From NCBI GenBank assembly GCA_963377175.1, contig CAUJNA010001868.1, forward strand, positions 736,880 to 800,879: a stretch of 64,000 nt of DNA, read 5' to 3'. The notes beneath the pieces are model-generated. The model saw only the letters and a list, made by a program, of their open reading frames with translations. It was not told where the DNA came from and ran no database searches. Shown here piece after piece: positions 49,031 through 59,189 of the stretch. The position numbers and the translations under genes were made by a program. Origin of the DNA: Effrenium voratum (Eukaryota; Sar; Dinophyceae; Suessiales; Symbiodiniaceae). Every line of letters starts with the position of its first letter. Position 1 is the stretch's first letter.

Positions 49031-49167
49031 ATACTGTGGATGGACGAAATCCATTTCGCACCACCTAAGAAACCCTGGAATGATTCGATTTCCCTGTAAA
49101 TACCAACAAACAATGGTTTCAACCATGGTTTACAAGTGCGAGCGGATTTTGCAACCATCCACCGTAG
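49031..49167 (-). repeat. Family C TIR element, inverted copy
   Basis: ACTGTGGATGGACGAAATCC to GCAACCATCCACCGTA with interior reversed relative to 20743. Confidence 0.85.
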
Positions 49168-49363
49168 GGCTGTCAGCGTGAAGTGCTCTCAACAAAAAGC
49201 AGGGGCACCATCCTCTGCGCTGACTTTGATCAGAGCTCCAGTGCTCTTGGATGAATTTACCGCGTGTTTTGCGGTATTGGGACCATTTTGTGCAATGAGG
49301 TGGTCCCTGGAGCATGTTTCAAAAGGAATCCATTCCTTCAAGTCTCCTGTTGGTTTGAAAGGC

Positions 49364-49474
49364 GTCCCTTACTAGTGCCCTTTTAGCCCTTTTTGGGGGG
49401 AGGGCTCCCCTACCAGAATAGACTTCAGAAACAAGTTGGGACCCTTATTCTAACTTCTCTACTGGAGGACCTAC
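49364..49474 (+). repeat. Family A TIR element, decayed ends
   Basis: GTCCCTTACTAGTGCCC, CCCCTACCAGAATAGACTTC and CTACTGGAGGACCTACAG. Plus orientation. Confidence 0.8.
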
Positions 49475-49900
49475 AGTAGAAGGGAATGACGCTCACGCAG
49501 CTTGTCACGGACCGAACGGCAGCTTGTCATGCTTCACGCAGTCCATGTGCCACCTTGACGCTTCTGCAACCCGTTTTCAAGAGGCAAAGACTGTCGGCCA
49601 ATCAGCTCTTTCGAAACATCGGTGGCCTGGCAAAGAATTTCCCATTGATCCTGTCCTCGAGGTACCCCAAATGCCCCAGCATTGGCACCAGGATGCCAAA
49701 GTGAAGCGAACCAATGCGGCATGATCTGCACGGCAATTTGGTGGCCATGAACTTCGGGAACCACCTGAAAAGGCGAATTGGACCTGAATCCTTCCAGCGA
49801 AACTTGTGCGAAATGTGTGTCCACCAAAACCAAAAAGCCCAAAAAACCAAACAACGATGAAAAAAAAACCACGCGCTGCGGAGGCCTGTTGGACCTGCAG

Positions 49901-50051
49901 AGATCTGCTGGTGGCTTTCGGAGGTCGCCGGAATACCTTGCAGAACCCCGTCCACGCGGAGGCGCGCTCGGAAATCGCGCCGCGGGAAATGGGCCGCGAA
50001 GGCTCAAAGGCCATGCGCAGAATCAGCTCAACCGCCAGATTCAGACGGTGA
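49901..50051 (+). CDS. Candidate terminal exon, 50 codons
   Basis: Acceptor GGACCTGCAG. The frame gives DLLVAFGGRRNTLQNPVHAE, ARSEIAPREMGREGSKAMRR and ISSTARFRR before TGA 50049-50051. Basic, GC-rich. A long minus frame overlaps; the plus reading is preferred because it ends in a natural stop and matches the orientation of neighbouring elements. Confidence 0.45.
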
Positions 50052-51362
50052 TGTTATGTTCATTTAGTGTCCCTAAGATACTTTAAAAAGAAGGCTCGAC
50101 AAAACAACTACACATAAGTATGCATTAGGCAGGCAAAACGCTACTATATCCCGCTGCCCCTGGTATAGACATGATTCAAGGCCTATCAAGTGGGCTGTAA
50201 CCATGGAAAGGAGGTGGCAAGCCCCAATCTCCCAATCGCCAGTGTTATGAGTTGCGACCTGCTTAATGGGTTGAACATTCAAGCTCAGCGGGAATAAATG
50301 GCAGATCAGCTCTGAAGTGTCGTGTTCTTTGTATCAACCGCCTTTTGGTATGTGTATGTGTGAAACAACAGATGTGGACCCGCCCCCCCAAAAAAAACAA
50401 ACACGCAAACAAATGGTGTCCCTTTCACCACCCTGGCTTCCATTTGTTCGATGTTTAGTGGGAACCAGCCTAAAGGAAGGTTCACCCACGTTGGAAGCAA
50501 AACCCATGGTCCGGTGGACATTTGTTTTTTTTTTCCAAAACCCCGGTGCTACTAAAGCCATTCGAAATTGAGGAAGCGCTGTGGCACTGTTTGGTCAGAC
50601 ACCCAGTTGCCCAGTGGCGCCAATTTAGGAGGTGGCTCCTGCCTATTAGGATTTAATTCATGCTTTGCCCGGGACGGCCTGATTTTTGGCTTCGGCCGGG
50701 AGGTGGGCTCCACTTACTCCAATTGGGGGGACTAACTAAAGAAAGATGCCCTGGTTTTCCCGTGGGCACGGGGCCTCTGAGTTTTGAACAGTCCAGACTC
50801 ATTCACTTAATCATTTTCCCGAACCAGTCCAAACACTAATGAGAGACCCAGGGCGAACCTGGATTTCCCCGAAGAGTTTGTACCCCGTTTGGGGCTACTG
50901 AAGCTTTATTTGAGGGGCCATGTATATTGAGACACTGTCACTCAAATCAATTTTTACCCTCCTCCAGACGATTGCCTGGACGCTCCCAGAACCCATTTGG
51001 AAGACTTGGTTCCAAGAGAGGTCAATTGGGGGAGCTTCAAGCTGAGGGAGTGTACTGGTTGTGAGGGTTCTGAAGTCCTCTGAGTTTTGGGGGACATGGC
51101 CGGGGCATCAACGGGGCATGCGGGAGCTTTGTGTGGCACTTGGAGCTTCGGCTTCTTTTCTCGGTAGAAAAAAGATCGGAGGCCGGGATGGTGAGTAATT
51201 CGGGTTGGGATCCTTTGCACATGGAAGATGCCCCAATTTTTTTGGGTTCGGCCCATGGAGTAGGGTGGATCTGCCCATGGAAGATTCCCCCCCCCCCCCC
51301 AATTTCTTCGCCTGGGTCCTATTTGTTTTTTTGGTTTGGCCCGTGTGCGGCTTGTTTGGCAG
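50052..51362. other. No supported gene
   Basis: Contains a family D left-end fragment near 50597 (CCCAGTTGCCCAGTGGCGCC). Open frames on either strand lack support. Confidence 0.4.
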
Positions 51363-51446
51363 GCGATTCTGGAGCAGCGCCGCAAGTTGGAGAACATGTG
51401 CGGCAGGCAATTTGCCTTCGATCCAAAGTTCGCGGGGCGCGCGCAG
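51363..51446 (+). CDS. Candidate 28-codon internal exon
   Basis: After a T-rich tract and TTTGGCAG. The frame gives AILEQRRKLENMCGRQFAFD then PKFAGRAQ and a TGA formed by GCAG|TGAG. With a non-GT donor such as GC, known from dinoflagellate introns, the exon would end near 51440. Confidence 0.4.
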
Positions 51447-51959
51447 TGAGTTCGGTGTGTGGGGCAGTGGGTTCGGAGTTTCGGCGGCTTGACTCCAAAT
51501 AGGATCACCCCCCAAACTTGGAGGTCTCCCGTTCTTGGGCACAGTGGATGCCAACGCAGCATGAGGCAAGTAGTTGAGAAGGAGTTGGACATCCAGGAAC
51601 TTGCTGCAAATTGATCAGGGCTTTGGTGGTTCGAAGCGGTTGGCGTTTGGATTCACTTGCGACGTTTAGCGAATACGCCTTTGACTGCTCTGCTTTGGGC
51701 CACTATCCCGCCACTAAATGAATGGTCCTTCCCCTACTTCCCTTCTGGGTGGAGCATAGTTCGGGAACCGCAACCAGCAGCATAAAGAGTGAACCAGGAA
51801 TGCCTTTTGTCTCATAGCAATCAGCTATGCATTATCATACCTGGACCTTCCTGCATGCTCAAAATTTCCGCCTTTTTGCTACGAATTGCTTTTTGGGGCA
51901 ATTGCGCGTGTTTTTTTTGCCTACGGCCTTTTGTTGCTCAATTTGGGTGTTCAGCGCAA

Positions 51960-52030
51960 TCTCCAGGCAAAAAATCCCGACCAACAGGCGAACATTCCCG
52001 ACCAACAGGCGAACATTCCCGACCGCGGCG
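51960..52030 (+). repeat. Short tandem duplication
   Basis: CCCGACCAACAGGCGAACAT occurs twice at 51976 and 51997, then a partial third. Confidence 0.8.
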
Positions 52031-52257
52031 CAAACAAATATGACCGCCGGCGATTTTTCGCCCTAAAAGCATTTTTCCACACCAAAGGCAAAAAACACGT
52101 GTTTTTTGGCCAACGCCTAAAAAATTGGACCTCCGGAAGGTCCAGGTATGCTCAGGGCCCATTCTTCTTCTGCCCAGAATCTCATTGCAAGGACGCTGCA
52201 CAACAGAAGGTGCTCGTCAACCACCATGAGCCGGGCACATGATGGTTGCAAGGTTGC

Positions 52258-52345
52258 CTAGGTCCCCCAGTAAAGGGTTCCCCTACTAAAATCGACTACA
52301 GACAAAAGGGTACCCTTACTCTAACCTCTCTACTGGAGGACCTAG
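52258..52345 (+). repeat. Family A TIR element, shortened
   Basis: CTAGGTCCCCCAGTAAAGGG, CCCCTACTAAAATCGACTAC, CTACTGGAGGACCTAG. Flanks TTG/TCA, no target duplication. Plus orientation. Confidence 0.88.
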
Positions 52346-52412
52346 TCAAAGTTGGAACACGACTACGCATAGCCATCCAAGATCTCGAGGAGGGACAGGC
52401 TGACGGCCTTTG

Positions 52413-52919
52413 ATGAACATGGAGCCCCCAAAACCGAATCTTATTTCAGGGACCCCAGTTTGCGAATGCGGTATCGTCCGTGAAGCTTTGGTCCTAGTTT
52501 CGGAGTCGTTTCGGTCCTACGTTCCGGAACTGGGGATGAACTTTTCACATTTTTGGCAGCCACCTGTAATTTGTTGCCCAAAAGGGACGCTGTGCAGGGA
52601 TGGCCGAGATTTCCGGCTTCCGTGGCAGGACACGCGGGCGAACAGAGCCTGTGCCAGCACCCAACAACTGCTCCTTCCCGAAACCCCAAGGTCCTGTCGA
52701 ATTTGTCATCAAAACGTCCAGGACCTGTCAGGACCTGTGAACATTTTCATGTCCAACCTTGGTCTTCCAAAGGCCCGCAAAAAACAGGGCCCTTTTGGAC
52801 TTAGATCTTGTTTGAAAAAGGAAAGTCAGCCAAAGGGGTGTTTTTTTCAGGGTCCTGGCAGATCAAGGCAATACTTGGACAGTCCATGGACAACTTGGCG
52901 GCCTCAACCATTTGTCTAA
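52413..52919 (+). CDS. ATG-initiated open frame, 168 codons
   Basis: Longest plus frame with an ATG start outside repeats. MNMEPPKPNLISGTPVCECG, ...RSYVPELGMNFSHFWQPPVI, CCPKGTLCRDGRDFRLP, ...CRICHQNVQDLSGPV... and a basic ARKKQGPFGLRSCLKKE part. Several Cys pairs (CECG, CRIC) but no clear zinc-binding spacing. Begins 68 bp after a family A element. It could cover one real exon plus chance extension. Unknown. Confidence 0.38.
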   Translation: MNMEPPKPNLISGTPVCECGIVREALVLVSESFRSYVPELGMNFSHFWQPPVICCPKGTLCRDGRDFRLPWQDTRANRACASTQQLLLPETPRSCRICHQNVQDLSGPVNIFMSNLGLPKARKKQGPFGLRSCLKKESQPKGCFFQGPGRSRQYLDSPWTTWRPQPFV

Positions 52920-53039
52920 GAGACACAGCCACGCCCGGCCTGGCAGGACGATTTGGAATACGTGGAATCCCGGAGCCAACATCTCAAAACGGCGCCTCTG
53001 GCCGCCTGGACTGCGTCAGCTATATCTAGTTTGAGCTAT

Positions 53040-53440
53040 CCCCGAAACGTTTCCAGAGTGCCTCTTGCCCAAACCCCTTGATTCCCTGGTTACCAAGCCA
53101 CTTCACAATGAGCTTCTACCTCTTTGCCGAAGACAGGTATGAACAACAGCTCAGGCCTTTCACCCAAACGGCGCGGAAGCTTGTACCGCTACCAGGGCAT
53201 TAGTCAACTCCAATTCAAGTCCTTAGAAGAAACATGTTAGTTACTCCGCCCCGGATCCTCCAAAGGGGCGAAGCGACTTGTGGGCAAGAACCACAATTGT
53301 TATGCTTGTCGCTTTTCATTTTATGAATATGACTTAGGTGGAGAATCAAACATGCTTTTCTTATTGTATATGTTCCAATTTATTTGGAAATGCATAAACA
53401 ATAGCTAAGTTGGTTCTATGTTGTTTGTGTCTTTAGTTCG
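53040..53440. other. No supported gene
   Basis: Transition from GC-rich to AT-richer sequence; no repeats recognised. Confidence 0.35.
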
Positions 53441-54650
53441 TTAAGCAAGCTGGAAAGTCAAGTATTGTTCGATTTGCTTTGTTTTCTCTCTTTGTTCAGA
53501 AAACATAGCGGGAAATCCGTGTGTTTCCTTCTTGTTCTAACTCATTCGAACAATTAGCTGGGAAGTACTTATTTGTCCATGTGTTTCTCGTTGTCTAATT
53601 AGTTGGATTTCCCAGGCTTGCTTTCCGAAATGTTGTGGTGTTTTGTTCTTTATGTTTCAAGTGTTGCTAAACTAACATGGCGGGAACATCAGCCAGGGGT
53701 GTTTTATCATCATATAAATTCTTCTAAGTTGTCCCATACAATAATTGTAGGGGTTGTGTCCAACCATTCTTTTCAAGCATCGTTCTTTTCAAAAACCGGA
53801 TCGCTTTCCCTTGGCGCTCTGATGGTTTTCTGAAAAGAACGATGGTTGAAAAGAGTGTCCCCTAGAATAATTGGAAAAAAGCAAGAGCTGGATTCGAAGA
53901 ACTAGGTAAAAAGAGCGTCAAACATTCCGGAAGCAAGCCTCGAAAGATCGGGTCACATTCTGGAAGCCAAGCGTGGGGAGATCAAGACGATTCAAGTCGA
54001 CTTCGCTGGAGAGTCAGTGAGTCCAATGAATTAGAAAGCTAGAATTCAGCCCCTTTTTGCAGGTTTCTATTTTTCTTATCAATTGGAACAAATAGCGGGG
54101 CAATCGGTCGTTGCTTCTTGTTTGGCAATTGTTCTACGTAATGGAAAGATCAGCTGGAAGCCGAGCCCTGTTGTCTATGTGATTGATTTTCTATTTAACT
54201 GGGAAACATAGTCGGTTAACTGTTCAAATAATTAGACAAGTCCGCTGGAAAGTCAGGCATTGTGTTCTAAGTGTTCTATATTCAATAAGTGTTGAACAAA
54301 TGAACAAAACAAATGTCAACATTCCAAACTTATAAACACTAGCTCCCACCATTTTTGGAAGTCAAGCATTGCAGGACTGATCAACTAGAAGATACAGCTG
54401 GAAAATCAGTCATGAATTTCTAGTTTCTGGAATTAATCAATCAGGGTTCCTTTTTTTCTACTGTTTGCGAGCTAGTTAGAACAAGTACCTGGAAACCATT
54501 CATGTGTTTTTTTGTAATCATTCTATGTTTTAAGTATGTTGTTCTAGTTGTCCTAAGCGGGACAGTCATTCAATGTGTTTTTGGCAGTTGAATAGAAACA
54601 ATGGACAACTGCACGCATAGAGCCCAACTTTCCGGAAAGCAAGCCTGGCA
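53440..54650 (+). repeat. Old degenerate repeat, AGCTGGAAAGTCA motif
   Basis: AGCTGGAAAGTCA variants recur at about 53448, 53506, 53557, 54002, 54098, 54150, 54246, 54352, 54399, 54490 and 54560. They are usually followed by (C)ATTG and TGTGTTT...TTGTTCTA. Spacing is roughly 50-100 bp. A family B element is inserted at 53746. Confidence 0.6.
53746..53865. repeat. Family B element, long-palindrome form
   Basis: TGTAGGGGTTG...CCCCTAG; almost the whole element pairs (CATCGTTCTTTTCAAAAACC against GGTTTTCTGAAAAGAACGATG). ATAAT on both sides. Confidence 0.8.
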
Positions 54651-54841
54651 AAATAGATTTGATCAGAACCGTAGCCAGAACGTCGAGCATTGCGTTTCTC
54701 GTGGTTGCCTTCTTGTTCCTCGAATTTTTTGCGGGCGCGCTGCCGGTGGCCGGCTTCTTGATGCCTGCGCATGGGGCCTGCCCGGCGGGGGTCAACCGGG
54801 CGATCAACCAGATCCCAGTCTGGTCAGCCGTACCCCGCTGA
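54594..54841 (+). CDS. Candidate small membrane-segment ORF
   Basis: Plus frame ...TVARTSSIAFLVVAFLFLEF, FAGALPVAGFLMPAHGACPA, GVNRAINQIPVWSAVPR, TGA. SIAFLVVAFLFLEFFAGAL would make one membrane helix or signal anchor. No in-frame ATG near the start, and the first third derives from the degenerate repeat, so this is at best a terminal exon. Confidence 0.35.
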
Positions 54842-54965
54842 AGGTTAGGGGCAGTCCCAGCCAGAAATAGAGGCGGATATCCCGCCTTCTGAAAATTATT
54901 GATTTGCATGGTTCTGGGATTGCGATCATTTGAATTTCCCGAGTTTTGTATTTTATGACTCAAAT
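54838..54965 (+). repeat. Family H dispersed repeat, copy 4
   Basis: TGAAGGTTAGGGGCAGTCCC, GCGGATATCCCGCC, ATGCATGGTTCTGGG-like, TTTATGACTCAAATGG. Confidence 0.7.
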
Positions 54966-55348
54966 GGACTTTTTCATCCGCTTGTAGGCTCTACAACAAT
55001 TGCTTCTGCCTGGCATCTAAGGTGTGGCTCATGGCTCCCGAAGGATTCTCAGTGTCCTTGTGATTTCCCTCAAGCAACCCGCGCCCGAATTGAACCAGCC
55101 AACTAACGGAACGACTTGGAGCAGGTTAACAAACCTCAAAATGGAGCCCAAGTGGGTGTTTCTCAAATGTGGAGATTAAGAAAGTGTTTTTGTTTTTTCG
55201 AGACGACTAGAAATGAGGTGTCAAAAAGCCGGTGACCAACACAATTGGCATAATAGATGGGTGTGTTTTTCGCATAGGTTTTACCTCACGACCTCCCCAA
55301 AGAAGGCTTGTGCAAAGCAGAGAGTCCCCCCGTCTTTGGGGCGCCGAG

Positions 55349-55497
55349 GGCTACCAGCCGCCCCCCTGGTCTTTGGACCGAGAAGTGCCGGGTCTTCCGG
55401 CTCCGGCGCGGGCGCACGCGCCGGCGCCGCAGCTACCTCTGGAGTTCGAGCCAAGTCCAGAGCCCAAGGCCCAGGCGAGCGAAGGGTTCCACAAGGA
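55349..55497 (+). CDS. Candidate Pro/Ala-rich internal exon
   Basis: After GCGCCGAG. The frame gives GYQPPPWSLDREVPGLPAPA, RAHAPAPQLPLEFEPSPEPK, AQASEGFHKE. It ends where a family E element begins. GC-rich, low complexity, likely disordered. Confidence 0.45.
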
Positions 55498-55498
55498 A

Positions 55499-55602
55499 AC
55501 TTCCATTTGCTTCAGGATATTTTCTTGTTCCCCTTGTTGGTTTTAAAAAGAGATGATCACTACTGGAAATATTTTTTTATGTTACTCCGTTTGGGAAATG
55601 GC
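55499..55602 (+). repeat. Family E TIR element
   Basis: ACTTCCATTTGCTTCAGGAT, CCCCTTGTTGGTTTTAAAAA, TGATCACTACTGGAAAT; right end decayed (TTTGGGAAATGG). Confidence 0.75.
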
Positions 55603-55663
55603 GCCAAGGGAAACCCCCCATATCCCCGCTTCCTCCGTGGAAATCAACGGGTTGAAGTCTTTG

Positions 55664-55737
55664 TGGGTTTCTTGGTGGCTCCCAGCCATCCCCCTAGCTT
55701 TTTAGCCTTTTAGTCCCATTTGAGCCCTCGCAAAAAA
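55664..55737 (+). repeat. Family I dispersed repeat, copy 3
   Basis: CTTGGTGGCTCCCAGCCATC then TTTTTAGCCTTTTAGTCCC. Confidence 0.65.
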
Positions 55738-56188
55738 TGAGAAGCACATCCCCAACACTTTCTGGCTGTTCGGTTGGATGGATGATTGGACTGTATTTGT
55801 TTGGGTGAAACAGATGATTTGACTTTATATTTGTTTGGGTGAAACAGAACAGGACTTTCATCGATTTGGACTCAGAACAAGTGGTTCACTTTCTTTTTTT
55901 TCCCGGGGGGTCAACCATTGGGTTTTAAGTCGACCTTCAACATGAAGCCTGACCTTTGTCCATTGCCAGCCTTTCGACCGGGATCTTTGTCAGACGCCTG
56001 AAGATTGTGAAACGGGCGTGTCTGCCTTGAATCCCAAACCTCTCACTCCCTGCGTTCATGGACTGCATATGTTTTGGCTTGGACCAAGTCTTGGTAGTAC
56101 ACAAAAGCTCAGACTTGGTTTGGCCCTAGGACGTGAGCCCTAAAAAGCGAGCCCAGCATCAAGCCATGGGAATCCACTCACAAGGAGC

Positions 56189-56341
56189 TCCTGGGGCCAG
56201 TTCTTCCCTGTCCGGCGCAAGGCCTGTCCGCGGCCGCGGCTGGAGTGGCCCCCAGGCCTGGTGCCAGATTACGACGCCTACCTCAACGATCCCTTGCCTG
56301 CCTCTGAAGCCCGGGCCCGAGGGGAACCACATTTCTTCTAG
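56189..56341 (+). CDS. Candidate terminal exon, 50 codons
   Basis: The frame gives SWGQFFPVRRKACPRPRLEW, PPGLVPDYDAYLNDPLPASE, ARARGEPHFF, TAG. The DYDAYLNDPLP stretch is strongly protein-like. Acceptor not obvious; the frame is open a few codons upstream. Unknown. Confidence 0.48.
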   Translation, partial: SWGQFFPVRRKACPRPRLEWPPGLVPDYDAYLNDPLPASEARARGEPHFF

Positions 56342-56485
56342 GGATACCTAGTCAGGAGCCCCTAGTGAGATTCCGTGTCAGTGGATGTGTGCGTAAGACA
56401 TTCGAATCAGCACTGTGCGGACCAGTGAAGTTTCTTGTGACAGTTTAGGGGGAGAGGTGTATCCCTTTGAAGGCAACGGGTGGTT

Positions 56486-56612
56486 CTAGGGGTGCCTTCC
56501 CCATTCTTTCCAGGCATCACTTCTTTCTACAACACCACCCAAAACCCTGGGGAATCACATCCGGTTTTGAAAAGAACGATGGTTGAAAAGAATGGTTGCA
56601 ATCAACCCCTAG
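56486..56612. repeat. Family B element, long-palindrome form
   Basis: CTAGGGGTGCC...CAACCCCTAG; right half GTTTTGAAAAGAACGATGG is the inverse of the usual left half. Confidence 0.8.
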
Positions 56613-56914
56613 AATGCATTTCGCGACCGATGAGATTGTTACTCGCAAGCTGTGATTCATGGCTTCGTTTCTGAGCACCGGCCTGGAAGAGCCATCTCGG
56701 AAGTTGGATGGGTAGAAATCTTGAACATGGTGTTGGAGCCCATGGGCCCTGAAGAACATCCAGACATTTGGCGAAGCTATGGACTCTGGGGTTCTCCCCT
56801 CGGGCCTGGGGATGAGACCAAACGCGTCACGTGCGCTCGTGGCAATCCTCCGCTGCAGAGTGACATGAAGCACTGGTGAAGGGAAGCAAACCGCCAACAA
56901 CCCCATGTAATGGC

Positions 56915-57013
56915 CTACCTAGACTCTTCATGATCCTTTTAAAATGGGTCCATGACCCCATTATTTTGGGTAATGACCAACCAGTTTTTAAGGGTCATGG
57001 AGACTCCAGGTAG
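56915..57013. repeat. Family K TIR element, complete
   Basis: CTACCTAGACTCTTCATGA.../...GGGTCATGGAGACTCCAGGTAG; an inner pair GGGTCATGACCC-like also folds. Confidence 0.85.
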
Positions 57014-57300
57014 ATTTGGGAAGAAAGATGGTCGGCTTTGACCCGAGGATTTCCACGAAGTTCGGAAGGCGTGGAAGCAGCAACTGTTCAAGCCCAAGGC
57101 GCCATTGGGGGGCAGACAGATGACGCACGCAAGCGACCTCTCAAATTTGGCAAGGTGTCTACATCCCTTTCTTTTAGAACATCATACTGCCTTGAGGCTT
57201 CAATCAAGGGCCCAAATCAAAAGAACTCAGGCTAGCACAGAACTGACAAAGTCATTGAGTTTTAGAGGATGCCTCTAAATGGTGGAGCCGCCGCTCGCAG

Positions 57301-57375
57301 GTGGATCAGCCGTTCGACGGGGCCTGGCCGCGGATTGCACCGCTGAATGCGAGCAACCCCATCTTGGAGTTTTAA
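57301..57375 (+). CDS. Candidate 24-codon terminal exon
   Basis: Acceptor GCCGCTCGCAG. The frame gives VDQPFDGAWPRIAPLNASNP then ILEF and TAA 57373-57375. Frame open upstream too (WWSRRSQ). Confidence 0.42.
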   Translation: MDQPFDGAWPRIAPLNASNPILEF

Positions 57376-58044
57376 TCACGTGCCCTTTGGGGGACACCCA
57401 CATTTCCCACATCCACCCACACTCCCTTGAGACATGGAGTATAAGATATCCGCACATTTGTGAAGCCAAATGGATCAACTCGCGTCCATTGCGAGCTGGG
57501 AGTGTGAGGCAAGGAGCACGCAGATCTGTACAAAGTCATATTGGAGATGTCGGCTAGCCAAAGCTCGCGCGACTGGTTTCGCATGGGGGGTGGGCATGGC
57601 GGAGCAAACAGGTCCTCAAGTGCTCGCCTTTTGCTCCAGTCTCAACACGGCTATGTCGATGTGCTGAATCCAGTGGCGTCGCTTTCTATTCTCCGTCACC
57701 CGGCGAGGTTCAATACTCCGTGTGTCAGACAAATCGCCCGCTAAACAGGAGGTTTCCTCGGCGTTTTCGACCAGCATTGCCTCCAACCGCTCACACCATG
57801 GGCGCTAGCTCATACATTTGGCCGGAACATTCAGTGACATTCTTCGAGTGGGGAGGGGCACATCCAGTGTGCATATGAGTAGATCTATCACGCAAATCAG
57901 CAATGTATTTGCTCGGCTTGTTTTCCAACACGGGGCTTGGTGGATGTTCAAATGACCTGAGGACAGCCTTCCTTTCTGCTAGACCATCCAAAGTTTTGTA
58001 GCACATCCTGGGATTTTACTAGCTGAATTCAGGTGTGACTTCGT
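57376..58044. other. No supported gene
   Basis: Short overlapping frames only; no family member recognised. Confidence 0.35.
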
Positions 58045-58089
58045 CTACCTGGAGTCTCCATGACCCTTAAAAAATGTCATGGAGTAGGT
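58045..58089. repeat. Family K derivative, TIRs only
   Basis: CTACCTGGAGTCTCCATGAC then CTTAAAAAATGTCATGGAG and TAGGTA: a near-perfect short hairpin lacking the interior. Confidence 0.75.
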
Positions 58090-58403
58090 AAGATCTTCTC
58101 CTTGCCGCATTGGGTGTTTCCCAACTGTGCACCACAGACTCCCTTCCAAGAGCGACATAGTCTTCCAAAAGGGTGTGTGTGTGTGTGTTTGTACTATGTG
58201 GGAGGGTAGGCCCAGTTTGAATATCTGGTCGAACAGTTGCTTAACTCACTTCCTGATCATGAGTTCATGGAATTTAAACTTTTTGGGAAGACCATTTTAG
58301 TGGACCAGAACTTCAGTTTGGACTGTTCGGGGGCCTTTTTGCAAAGGAAGTGAGTCACCGTTGCCTGGGTCCCAACATCAAAACATCCGACTTTTCCCCG
58401 AAG

Positions 58404-58464
58404 GAGTCCGGCATGCCCTTGGACCTCGCATTCCTCTGGGAAGCGTCTCGGCTCCGGCGTCGCG
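58404..58464 (+). CDS. Candidate short exon upstream of 58502
   Basis: Acceptor CTTTTCCCCGAAG, donor CGTCGCG|GTCTCA. ESGMPLDLAFLWEASRLRRR. Confidence 0.33.
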
Positions 58465-58501
58465 GTCTCAGCTTACTTTTTCTTCTTTTTTAATCGGACA
58501 G

Positions 58502-58782
58502 GTGGGTGTCTTCTCAGCTTACATGTGTTTTCGTTTCTCGAAATCGGTGTCCTTTTGATGTCCGTTTAGAGCCCAAACATAGGCTGCGATTTGGAGAGAG
58601 CCAGGCTATTGCTATGATGCGAAGACTCCACCCCGCCGCCAAAATTGGCGAAGCTTCGTCAAACCGCATGGTGTGTTGGCGCATGTTGCGTGTTTTTCCC
58701 AAGGACCGAAGCAACGAGGGATGGACTTTCTCTCAGCCCCAGCCTAAGATGCCTTGCTCCCTGGGCGTGGGTGTCCTGTTAG
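58502..58782 (+). CDS. Candidate internal exon with strong splice sites, 93 codons
   Basis: The clearest splice borders in the window: TTTTTCTTCTTTTTTAATCG then GACAG at the left, CTGTTAG|GTGAGT at the right. The frame gives WVSSQLTCVFVSRNRCPFDV, RLEPKHRLRFGESQAIAMMR, RLHPAAKIGEASSNRMVCWR and MLRVFPKDRSNEGWTFSQPQ. Basic, globular composition. The following intron would hold the family L fragment at 58790. No family recognised. Confidence 0.58.
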
Positions 58783-58789
58783 GTGAGTC

Positions 58790-58872
58790 TGGTTAGAAAT
58801 ACATGGCACTGGTTTACGTTGGTTTTATATCATTTACTAGGGAAATCTATTTTAACAAAAGGACACCTATGT
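58790..58872 (+). repeat. Family L element, right part
   Basis: TTTACTAGGGAAATCTATTT then AACAAAAGGACACCTATG. Confidence 0.7.
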
Positions 58873-59189
58873 TCCCGGGTTCTTCAAAGCCTCTTTCTCA
58901 ATTACCAGATAGCTTCCGTGGCTTCCGTCGTGGGAGGACATTAAGCTAACCCGAAGCGTTGCTGGCTGAAACCATGGGTTGGAGTCGTTTGCATTGTTTG
59001 CTTTGGGGGATGGCCAAGATGACAGAGCCAGTTCCAGGATCCTTGAATGGATCCTTTTGGATGGTTCCTTCCGAATCAGTGCGACACAGAATGTGATTTC
59101 TAGGCGTTTGCGGTGTGTAAACTCTTGCAAACACACCCCTTCATAGGCGGGTCAAGTAGCCAGGTGGCTTCGCCTGAGCGAAGACACCG

